Assembly (NCBI RefSeq): GCF_003590335.1
Contig: NZ_MIET01000023.1
Coordinates: 62,001-126,000, forward strand
Source: Pseudoalteromonas sp. MSK9-3
Lineage (GTDB): Bacteria; Pseudomonadota; Gammaproteobacteria; Enterobacterales; Alteromonadaceae
Reading direction: 5' to 3'
Length of the DNA stretch: 64,000 nt
This document shows, one piece after another, positions 19,946-26,939 of the stretch; positions within the stretch are counted from its first letter, which is position 1; every line of letters starts with the position of its first letter. The position numbers were made by a program, and so were the translations under genes. The notes under the pieces are model-generated. The model had not been told where the DNA came from. It saw nothing but the letters and a program-made list of their open reading frames with translations, and made no database searches.

Positions 19946-20572
19946 ATGGCCGTTGCTGCCAATAAGCGCCCTGTAATGACTCTTTTCTCTGGTGCGAACT
20001 GTATGTACAGTCACCAAGTACGTATTGTACTTGCAGAGAAAGGCGTAAGTGTTGATATCCACCTAGCAGAAAAGGACAATCTGCCAGAAGCTCTTCATGA
20101 GATAAACCCTTATGGCACTGTACCAACTTTAATTGATCGTGAGCTTGGTCTTTACCGTGCAGACATCATCATGGAATACCTTGATGAGCGTTTTCCACAC
20201 CCTCCACTAATGCCTGTATATCCAGTTATGCGTGGCCGCAGTCGCTTAATGATGCACCGCATCGAAAATGACTGGTATAGCCTTGCAGCAAAAATCTCAG
20301 AAGGCGGCTCTGATGCAGCTATTGCTCGTAGAGATTTAACTGAAGCACTATTAGCGGTTGCAGCAATCTTTACTGAAGCGCCTTACTTTATGAGTGAAGA
20401 GTTTAGTTTAGTTGATTGTTACCTAGCACCATTATTATGGCGTTTGCCAGAGCTTGGTATTGAGCTTAATGGCGCGGGTGCAAAAGAAATGAAAGATTAT
20501 ATGCTTCGTTTGTTTGAGCGTGATTCGTTCCAAGCATCATTGACTGAAGCTGAGCGTGAGATCAGATCATAA
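19946..20572 (+). CDS. sspA: Stringent starvation protein A
   Basis: RNA polymerase-associated protein with a glutathione-S-transferase fold (208 aa) that regulates stationary-phase and acid-tolerance genes. The thioredoxin-like N-terminal domain starts MAVAANKRPVMTLFSGANC, followed by an all-helical C-terminal domain with FSLVDCYLAPLLWRLP. The ATG at 19946 has TGGAGG 5 bases upstream and matches the family start; the ATG at 19934 would put that ribosome site inside the gene. It overlaps sspB by one base (TAATG). Confidence 0.97.
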   Translation: MAVAANKRPVMTLFSGANCMYSHQVRIVLAEKGVSVDIHLAEKDNLPEALHEINPYGTVPTLIDRELGLYRADIIMEYLDERFPHPPLMPVYPVMRGRSRLMMHRIENDWYSLAAKISEGGSDAAIARRDLTEALLAVAAIFTEAPYFMSEEFSLVDCYLAPLLWRLPELGIELNGAGAKEMKDYMLRLFERDSFQASLTEAEREIRS

Positions 20573-21000
20573 TGACGCCAAATCGCCCATACCTCTTAAG
20601 AGCTTTTTTCGATTGGATTGTTGATAATGAATGCACGCCGCATTTGGTGGTTAATGCTGATTATCCTGCGGTACAAGTACCGACGCAATTTGTTCAGGAT
20701 GGGCAAATTGTATTGAATATTAGTCCTTCGGCAGTGACTGCCTTTTCATTAGATAACGAGCAACTGAGCTTTAATGCCCGGTTTGGTGGCCAGCCTATGC
20801 AGGTTTACGTGCCGCTTGGTGCCGTGCTTGCGATATATGCTCGTGAAAATGGTGAGGGTACCGTCTTTACGCAAGAAGCATTTGATGATGCTGAGCTAGA
20901 AGAGACTTTTGAGCCTGTAGAAAGTGAAGAAACAGTATCAACTGAGCCTGTTGAAAAGCCTGAGAAAAAGAAAGGTTCACATTTACGCGTGGTCAAATAA
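20572..21000 (+). CDS. sspB: ClpXP specificity adaptor SspB
   Basis: Delivers ssrA-tagged proteins to ClpXP (142 aa). An N-terminal substrate-binding domain (about 1-110, with RPYLLRAFFDWIVDNECTPH) is joined by a flexible acidic linker (EEETVSTEPVEKPEKK-type) to the C-terminal ClpX-binding peptide LRVVK. All three parts are intact. Translationally coupled to sspA and followed by a strong terminator. Confidence 0.97.
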   Translation: MTPNRPYLLRAFFDWIVDNECTPHLVVNADYPAVQVPTQFVQDGQIVLNISPSAVTAFSLDNEQLSFNARFGGQPMQVYVPLGAVLAIYARENGEGTVFTQEAFDDAELEETFEPVESEETVSTEPVEKPEKKKGSHLRVVK

Positions 21001-21017
21001 CGACTCATTCAATATAG

Positions 21018-21045
21018 AAAAAACCCGCAATAAGCGGGTTTTTTT
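21018..21045 (+). terminator. Rho-independent terminator after sspB
   Basis: AAAAACCCGC, loop AATAA, GCGGGTTTTTTT. The A-rich 5' arm means it can also terminate dolP transcripts coming from the opposite strand. Confidence 0.95.
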
Positions 21046-21079
21046 ATACCAGTTTTAAATTATCTATTTGAGAAGGTTA

Positions 21080-21646
21080 TTAAAGGTATTCAAATGCCTT
21101 AATGACTCGCTCTACACCACTTATGTTTCTTGCGATCTCAACTGCTTGCTCTGCCTCTATAGGAGCTACGAGGCCCATCAGGAAGACTTCTGCGTTTTCA
21201 GTCACGACCTTTATGTTGTTACCACTGACATTTTCATCGGCGAGGAGCTTGGTTTTTACTTTTGACGTGAGCCAAGTATCGTGGGTTTGTGTTGTGATCC
21301 CAATATTACTGCCAATTCGCAATTGATTGTGAACCCGACGGATTGCAGGCACCGTTTTGAGTGCGGCTTCAGCTTCGGTGCGCATTTCAACATTACTGAC
21401 TTGACCGACTAATAACACCACGCCATTGACGCTGACAACGCTAATATTGGCATGATTGGCTAAACGGTCAATGCTTTTTAATGCCAGAGTCCCTTTGATC
21501 TCGATATTATTGTCATCGATTTGGACTCCAATTGTTCGGCGATCATTGGCTGCAGACATGGCTCCCGCTGTCCCTGCTACAACTGCAGCCGCGCACCCTT
21601 GAAGCAGAGTCAGGCTTAATAGTAAGGCGATAGGTTTAACATGCAT
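21080..21646 (-). CDS. dolP: BON-domain outer-membrane lipoprotein DolP (YraP)
   Basis: A 188-aa lipoprotein of the outer membrane that supports envelope integrity and septal cell-wall remodelling. The signal peptide ends in the lipobox LLQGC (Cys18), with Ala at +2, compatible with outer-membrane sorting. Two BON domains follow (about 46-114 and 120-188), the second with the anionic-lipid-binding face in E. coli. Its start directly adjoins the diaA stop, so it ends the lpoA-yraN-diaA-dolP operon. Confidence 0.95.
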   Translation of the reverse strand: MHVKPIALLLSLTLLQGCAAAVVAGTAGAMSAANDRRTIGVQIDDNNIEIKGTLALKSIDRLANHANISVVSVNGVVLLVGQVSNVEMRTEAEAALKTVPAIRRVHNQLRIGSNIGITTQTHDTWLTSKVKTKLLADENVSGNNIKVVTENAEVFLMGLVAPIEAEQAVEIARNISGVERVIKAFEYL

Positions 21647-22234
21647 TTATTGTTCTTCCTGTGGGAATAATGTGTCATCGATGAGCTGACTCAAACAATG
21701 AAGTGAAAATAGATGAGATTCTATAATGCGACTAGGCCGCTTACTCGGCACTCTGATCTCGACATCATTAGGTCCAAGTAGTCCGGTTAATTCTCCCCCA
21801 TCATCACCCATTAACGCTATGACCTTCATGTCTTTGGTAAGTGCGGCCTCAGCGGCACTGACAATACTTTTCTCATTGCCATTAACACCAATAACCAATA
21901 ATAAGTCACCTTGCTGAGCAAATGCCCTGACTTGCCGAGCATAGTGTTCAGTATCATCTTCTGCACTGACTGTGCCCAAATTGATGCTATTTTGCGTCAG
22001 TGCTACAGCTGGTAGGCAAGGTCGCTCGGTTTCGTAAAAGTTCACTAAGAGACCGGCCATATGTGTTGCTAACATATGACAGCTTGGTACACCGCAGCAT
22101 ACTACTTTATTGCCATTTATTAAGCTTTGTACAATTGTAAATGCTGCTGCTTCTAATGAGCTAGGTAATACTTCTCCAGCAGCTATTTGTGCTTGAATAC
22201 TTTCTGTAAAAATCGTCTTAATAGATTCTTGCAT
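21647..22234 (-). CDS. diaA: DnaA initiator-associating protein DiaA
   Basis: SIS-domain protein (195 aa) that binds DnaA and helps it assemble on oriC for timely initiation. It resembles GmhA isomerases but lies in the DiaA context. The SIS fold is visible at NKVVCCGVPSCHMLATHMAGLLVN and LLLVIGVNGNEKSIV. Where E. coli DiaA reads G-x-G-x-S-A, this protein reads CGVPSCHM, so the classic sugar-phosphate motif is degenerate, as expected for a non-enzyme. One base separates it from yraN. Confidence 0.92.
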   Translation of the reverse strand: MQESIKTIFTESIQAQIAAGEVLPSSLEAAAFTIVQSLINGNKVVCCGVPSCHMLATHMAGLLVNFYETERPCLPAVALTQNSINLGTVSAEDDTEHYARQVRAFAQQGDLLLVIGVNGNEKSIVSAAEAALTKDMKVIALMGDDGGELTGLLGPNDVEIRVPSKRPSRIIESHLFSLHCLSQLIDDTLFPQEEQ

Positions 22235-22235
22235 A

Positions 22236-22601
22236 TTAAAAAACGCTCTTAATCCATTGTATATTTGGAGGATTTTGGCCCTCGATTGCTACAAAGTCTA
22301 CTCGTACTTCAGCATTATGCAACTGATGCTCTGTCAAATACTGATAAATACTTCGCTTGAGTCTTTGTTGTTTTGTGTGTGATAAAGCAGCGACTGCTCC
22401 ACCAAACCCTTTATATTTTCGGTATTTTACTTCAATAAATACCATTTTATTACCATCGCGCATGATAAGATCTATTTCACCATAACGGCAATAGTAATTT
22501 TGTGCCTCAAATACTAGCCCTTGGCGTTTTAAGTAAGAAAGCGCAAGCTGTTCATAGAAAGATCCTTTTTCTCTTGTGTTGCTAAACAGTCCTTTTAGCA
22601 T
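22236..22601 (-). CDS. yraN: UPF0102 nuclease-like protein YraN
   Basis: A small cytoplasmic protein (121 aa) with the restriction-endonuclease-like fold typical of UPF0102; its role is not firmly known. The conserved core includes GSFYEQLALSYLKRQG, the metal-site-like RYGEIDLIMRDG and FIEVKYRK. The ATG at 22601 has AGGAA 6 bases upstream and gives the family start; an upstream extension to 22703 lies inside lpoA. Same operon as lpoA and diaA, a conserved order. Confidence 0.93.
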   Translation of the reverse strand: MLKGLFSNTREKGSFYEQLALSYLKRQGLVFEAQNYYCRYGEIDLIMRDGNKMVFIEVKYRKYKGFGGAVAALSHTKQQRLKRSIYQYLTEHQLHNAEVRVDFVAIEGQNPPNIQWIKSVF

Positions 22602-22614
22602 GCAATGTTCCTTT

Positions 22615-24516
22615 TTAGTTGCTTCTATTACTGTGTACTTCCCCCAGTTCCATCGAGTTTTGCATAAACAGTGGTAATGGTGCTTGTTCATTAAGTTGCA
22701 CAAGGCGGATCTGTTGTTTACTGTATTGTGCCCATTTCAGCCTTCGGTGGATGACATTCTTCCCTTTTATACTAAGGTTACCTGTTAAACCAACCAGTTC
22801 TTTTCCGGGGATTTTTGCTAGCTGTTTTATTTCGCTGATAAGCGTAACGGCATCAAATGCCATGGCAAATAAGCGTTGTTCAATATCTGCTTGTTCTGGA
22901 AACATCTGCTGATATTTTTCTCGTAAATTTTTGTTATCCACTGCATTTGGTAGCATCCAAGGTTGCTCAGTAAAGAACAGCCCATCTAAATCGTTTTTAT
23001 CTGTGATATCGATACGCCTGCTATAACTTCGAGAGCTGGCATAAAGAGGGATCTTAGGGGCAAACGTACTCACATTCACATCAAGGTAAGGTTTTAACAA
23101 GCGCGTTTCAGCTGAATTACCTAATATATAGATTACATCGATATCTTGTCTTGAACGTGTTTCACTCTCAATGTCGGTTTTTCTATATAAGCTTTCAATG
23201 GTTTTAATACGTTGCTTTGAATCTTCGACTTCTAACAATTCCGCTATGATTTTTGCCATATTTTTGCTGTCGGTATAAAACCCAACTTCTGGCTCTGCGC
23301 TGCTATATCGGTGCCATTGAGAAGTAAAGTGTTCAACAAGGCGGTTACCAGAGTTACTGTCTGGCGCGAGCAACATGGGTTTTTGATATTTTTTAGCTAA
23401 AAAGTGCACCATTGCTTGTTCAACTTCATGCTCTGGGTTAAGCGAGAAGTAATAGTGGTGTGGGACTGAGTTTGTTGAATGATTTTGCGTATTTAAATAA
23501 ATAGTCGGGAGCGCTGCAATGATATCGCTACTTTGCAGCTTTTCTATGTTAGACCGTAGTAGCGGACCAATTACAAAGTCGACTTCATGAGTTTGTAACT
23601 GTTGTTCAATGTCTGCTTGTGTAAGCGTTTCATCAATAAAAAACACTTCAGTATGCGGTATGCTGTCGGTGGCTGCTAAAAAGCCATTTTTTAATGCAAC
23701 GCCAAGTCGCTCGCTTGTGCCAGATTGGGGGAGTAATATGGCGAGCTTGCTGGTTTTATAGGGAGCAAGTAATACGGATTCAGTGACTTCTCGTGGCAAA
23801 ATATAGCTCGCAGGGTGATTAACAAAACGGCGTTGCCAATTGTTCATCGCTTGATGGAGCTCAACACCTGCGCCTAAATAAATTTGCTGATATTTTGCGA
23901 GTTTAACCCAGCCTTGCTGAATAACTGAACCGGTATCAAAGCGCTCTAATGCATACGAAGACAACTGTTGCAATGCGAGCCAGATTTCATCGTTTAATCC
24001 TGCTAATGAGAGAGTGTGCTGCGAAGCAATGTTGGCCGACTTAAAATAATGCACAAGGGCTTTTTTTGGCAATTGCTGTGATGCATAGATACTCCCCATT
24101 AAATATTGGTGCCATGCTTGGTGTTCAGGGAGTTTGAGTTGCTCAGATAAGGTATGAAGAATAGCTAATGCTGCTGTGTAGTTCGCCATTTCTTTACGTG
24201 CGAGTGCGATATAGAGCTTATTTTGGACGTGGTCAACGCTGCTTTTACTCTCTAAAGCTAAACATGCTAGCTCTAATGTACGCCAATCTTGTTCTTCAAT
24301 GGCGGTTTCGCGCGCGCTATACAACAACTGGATCTTAGTGATGCTCTGTTTTGACATTGCTTTGTTATACAACCCTGCCGCGTTTAATACATCAACGGTA
24401 GGCTGCTGTTGGCTATTATTTTCTCTAACCGACGTGTTTGACGTTTTTTCGGTTGTGCTACAGGCTGATAAACCTGACAATATACCAATTACAAGACTAA
24501 TTACTTTCAGTCGCAC
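22615..24516 (-). CDS. lpoA: Outer-membrane lipoprotein activator of PBP1A, LpoA (YraM/LppC)
   Basis: LpoA (633 aa) reaches from the outer membrane through the peptidoglycan to stimulate the transpeptidase of PBP1A. The signal peptide ends in the lipobox LSAC (Cys19) with Ser at +2. An N-terminal TPR-like helical domain (about 45-240) is followed by a periplasmic-binding-protein-like domain (about 250-600, with KLAILLPQSG). Length and layout match the family. It heads the lpoA-yraN-diaA-dolP operon and is divergent from rsmI with a 63-bp gap. Confidence 0.94.
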   Translation of the reverse strand: MRLKVISLVIGILSGLSACSTTEKTSNTSVRENNSQQQPTVDVLNAAGLYNKAMSKQSITKIQLLYSARETAIEEQDWRTLELACLALESKSSVDHVQNKLYIALARKEMANYTAALAILHTLSEQLKLPEHQAWHQYLMGSIYASQQLPKKALVHYFKSANIASQHTLSLAGLNDEIWLALQQLSSYALERFDTGSVIQQGWVKLAKYQQIYLGAGVELHQAMNNWQRRFVNHPASYILPREVTESVLLAPYKTSKLAILLPQSGTSERLGVALKNGFLAATDSIPHTEVFFIDETLTQADIEQQLQTHEVDFVIGPLLRSNIEKLQSSDIIAALPTIYLNTQNHSTNSVPHHYYFSLNPEHEVEQAMVHFLAKKYQKPMLLAPDSNSGNRLVEHFTSQWHRYSSAEPEVGFYTDSKNMAKIIAELLEVEDSKQRIKTIESLYRKTDIESETRSRQDIDVIYILGNSAETRLLKPYLDVNVSTFAPKIPLYASSRSYSRRIDITDKNDLDGLFFTEQPWMLPNAVDNKNLREKYQQMFPEQADIEQRLFAMAFDAVTLISEIKQLAKIPGKELVGLTGNLSIKGKNVIHRRLKWAQYSKQQIRLVQLNEQAPLPLFMQNSMELGEVHSNRSN

Positions 24517-24579
24517 TATGGACCCTTGGTTAATTTTGTTGTTGAAGGGTTATCTTACTGACTGAAACTGGAGAGCTCA

Positions 24580-25440
24580 ATGATTAAAGCACACAACACA
24601 GATAAAATAGGCACCCTATATGTGGTTGCGACGCCAATAGGTAACCTCGGTGATATTAGCGAACGCGCGCTCACAACATTATCTGAAGTGGACTTAATCG
24701 CAGCTGAAGATACGCGCCACACTGGTAAATTGTTGAGTCATTTTAATATTAAAGCGAAAACATTTGCGCTGCATGACCACAATGAAAAGCAAAAGGCACA
24801 GCAAGTGGTTGATTGGTTAAATGAAGGGCTTGATATTGCGCTAGTGTCTGATGCCGGTACTCCGCTGATCAGTGATCCTGGTTACTCAGTCGTCAACTTG
24901 TGTCGAGCGCAAGGTGCGAATGTTACCCCGGTACCTGGTGCGTGTGCCGCGATCACGGCTGTCAGCTGTTCAGGTTTGCCTACTGATCGCTTTCAGTTTG
25001 TGGGCTTTACACCCGCAAAAAGTCAAGCGAGGCAGCAGTTTTTTATTGACGCATATGAAAGCAATATCACCAGTATTATGTATGAAAGTACGCACCGTAT
25101 TATGGCCAGCCTAGACGATTTGAAAGTGGCGTTAGGGGCAGAGCAGCAAGTGGTTTTTGCGAAAGAGTTAACAAAAACATACGAAACATTTTTCAGTGGC
25201 ACGGTAACGGCACTCATTGAATTTTTAACGGAAGAACCTGAAAAACAACGGGGCGAGTTAGTATTGATGTTACCTGGTAAGCCTAAGCAGCAAGAAGAGA
25301 TCCCAGCCGATGCAAAACGTATGTTGTCATTACTCGAACCTGAGATGCCATTAAAAAAAGCATGTGGTGTGGTTGCTGACTATTTTGGCTTAAAGAAAAA
25401 TGCGCTGTATAAAGCAGCAATCGCAGAAAAAGAGCAGTAA
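24580..25440 (+). CDS. rsmI: 16S rRNA 2'-O-ribose C1402 methyltransferase RsmI
   Basis: Tetrapyrrole-methylase-fold enzyme (286 aa) that methylates the 2'-OH of C1402 in the decoding centre. The N-terminal GTLYVVATPIGNLGDIS, the AEDTRHTGKLLSHF motif and the SDAGTPLISDPGY motif are diagnostic. Ribosome site GGAG precedes the ATG. It is divergent from lpoA and immediately upstream of rnpB, a conserved arrangement. Confidence 0.97.
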   Translation: MIKAHNTDKIGTLYVVATPIGNLGDISERALTTLSEVDLIAAEDTRHTGKLLSHFNIKAKTFALHDHNEKQKAQQVVDWLNEGLDIALVSDAGTPLISDPGYSVVNLCRAQGANVTPVPGACAAITAVSCSGLPTDRFQFVGFTPAKSQARQQFFIDAYESNITSIMYESTHRIMASLDDLKVALGAEQQVVFAKELTKTYETFFSGTVTALIEFLTEEPEKQRGELVLMLPGKPKQQEEIPADAKRMLSLLEPEMPLKKACGVVADYFGLKKNALYKAAIAEKEQ

Positions 25441-25445
25441 AAAGC

Positions 25446-25474
25446 GTGAGCTTTGTCTAGATATACCGTATAAT
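25446..25474 (+). promoter_or_regulatory. Putative rnpB promoter
   Basis: A perfect TATAAT at 25469-25474 lies 8 bases before the 5' end of the RNase P RNA. With a 17-base spacer the -35 would be GTGAGC (25446-25451, 3/6), just after the rsmI stop. The strong -10 is convincing; the -35 is weak. Confidence 0.6.
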
Positions 25475-25481
25475 CCGCCGC

Positions 25482-25843
<362 letters not shown>

Positions 25844-25845
25844 CT

Positions 25846-25884
25846 CAAGCGTAAGCATCTACTTTATTTAGGTGCTTACGCTTG
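25846..25884 (+). terminator. Perfect inverted repeat just after rnpB
   Basis: A 12-bp perfect inverted repeat (CAAGCGTAAGCA and its complement, extendable by three more pairs including one wobble) with a short A/T loop starts 3 bases after the mature RNase P RNA end. There is no T run after it. It may terminate rnpB weakly or protect or define the precursor 3' end. Confidence 0.6.
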
Positions 25885-25917
25885 ACCCCTCAAGATTATA
25901 TCTGTGTTACCCCTTAA

Positions 25918-26097
25918 CTATTCCTGCGTTAAATAGAACCGTTTTTTAGCTAAACTAGAGCCATGAGCATTATTTAATACCTCTTTAAATCTGTTGTTTG
26001 CTATTTCATCGTGTACTTCATCACCTTTATCTAGGGTGTGTAACGAGTAAGACGCAGAGGGCATTCTGTGTGTTGAATGTGGCAGGCTGACTTTCAC
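25918..26097 (-). CDS. Possible small or remnant reading frame, 59 codons, unknown
   Basis: A GTG-initiated frame on the minus strand whose C-terminal part looks protein-like (for example DEVHDEIANNRFKEVLNN, then SSLAKKRFYLTQE and stop). It has a purine-rich GGGAAAGGTAG stretch before the GTG and an in-frame stop right before it. I recognise no family. It may be the tail of a decayed gene or a genuine small protein; the N-terminal third looks less coding-like. Confidence 0.25.
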   Translation of the reverse strand: MKVSLPHSTHRMPSASYSLHTLDKGDEVHDEIANNRFKEVLNNAHGSSLAKKRFYLTQE

Positions 26098-26180
26098 CTA
26101 CCTTTCCCAGTGTTATTAACGTGTCTTTTGATCATTTATGCTGAACATTGTGATTTTTTTAATGAAGAGATTGCCACCTT

Positions 26181-26324
26181 CTATTTTGTCAGTGAAGGTT
26201 CTGCAATATCATCAGGTTTGTAATACACGATAAGCTGAGCACCACTTATAAAAAGTGCGATTGATATGTCAGTAAAAGTAAGGTGCCTGTACCGTATTTT
26301 GAGGTAGTCATACTGGTGTATTAT
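26181..26324 (-). pseudogene. Possible remnant of a gene encoding a membrane-protein C-terminus
   Basis: An open frame of about 47 codons without a standard start codon. Its end reads ISIALFISGAQLIVYYKPDD, then a short acidic tail and a stop, resembling a last membrane helix plus tail. No upstream coding continuation is present within the same frame. I take it as a possible decayed gene end; family unknown. Confidence 0.25.
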
Positions 26325-26400
26325 TTATAATATATTAATAACATAAAGTTCCGATAGTATTATTTTTGTTCAATTAACTTAAATAAGAAAAGGAATGATC

Positions 26401-26856
26401 ATGTTAAAAAATACATTGCTAATGGGGCTGGCTACAGCATTATTGTCAACGACAGCTTTGGCTGTTACTGAAGAGCGTGTACCTGAGTATTGCTGGTATG
26501 AAAATCAACAAGTTGACGTACATACTGTGGAATGTGAATACGAAGTGGCTTTTGAGCACTATGGTTTACCGTATTTCCATTTTAATGATAACCCAAGCAG
26601 AAATTGCCCGACTAAGTACTGGCGTAAAGTGTCTTTAGAAAAAGATTTAACAAAAACAAAAACGTTTACGCAGGAAGGGAGCATGCCAAGCTGTGGGACG
26701 CGCTGGATGTCACACACTTGGGAAAGCTATTACCCTGTAAATGGCGAGCAGTGCAATTACTGGTGGCGTGAAGGGAAAAATGTTGTCGGTTCAGTTGATA
26801 GACATACCGTGACGACTGAAACTCGTCGTGTTCGTATCTGTGAGCCTGCTTACTAA
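26401..26856 (+). CDS. Secreted Cys- and Trp-rich protein of unknown function
   Basis: I do not recognise a family. The 151-aa product has a clear signal peptide (residues 1-21, KNTLLMGLATALLSTTALA) and a mature chain of about 130 residues with six cysteines and six tryptophans. The even cysteine number and export suggest three disulfides. Aromatic clusters (CWYENQQ, KYWRK, NYWWREGKN) could bind polysaccharide, though that is a guess. The ATG at 26401 has AAAAGGA 6-7 bases upstream; an ATG at 26395 overlaps that site. It faces the chitinase gene tail to tail with a terminator between, so it is not in an operon with it. Confidence 0.8.
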   Translation: MLKNTLLMGLATALLSTTALAVTEERVPEYCWYENQQVDVHTVECEYEVAFEHYGLPYFHFNDNPSRNCPTKYWRKVSLEKDLTKTKTFTQEGSMPSCGTRWMSHTWESYYPVNGEQCNYWWREGKNVVGSVDRHTVTTETRRVRICEPAY

Positions 26857-26885
26857 GCATATTAGGCTTGTCAGTATTATGTGGC

Positions 26886-26918
26886 AAAGGCTCCGCAAAG
26901 AACTGAAGGAGCCTTTTT
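26886..26918. terminator. Terminator between the secreted-protein gene and the chitinase gene
   Basis: AAAGGCTCC and GGAGCCTTT form a 9-bp stem around a 13-base loop, followed by a T run on the plus strand and by a shorter one on the minus strand. It lies between two convergent genes. Confidence 0.88.
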
Positions 26919-26939
26919 CATACATATAGAGGGAGAATT

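Larger units (their letters stand above)
25885..26400. other. 516-bp low-content region between rnpB and the secreted-protein gene
   Basis: Apart from the two minus-strand frames listed separately, I see no gene, RNA or repeat. The last 70 bases are very A/T-rich and probably hold the promoter of the following gene, but no clear -35/-10 pair stands out. Confidence 0.5.
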
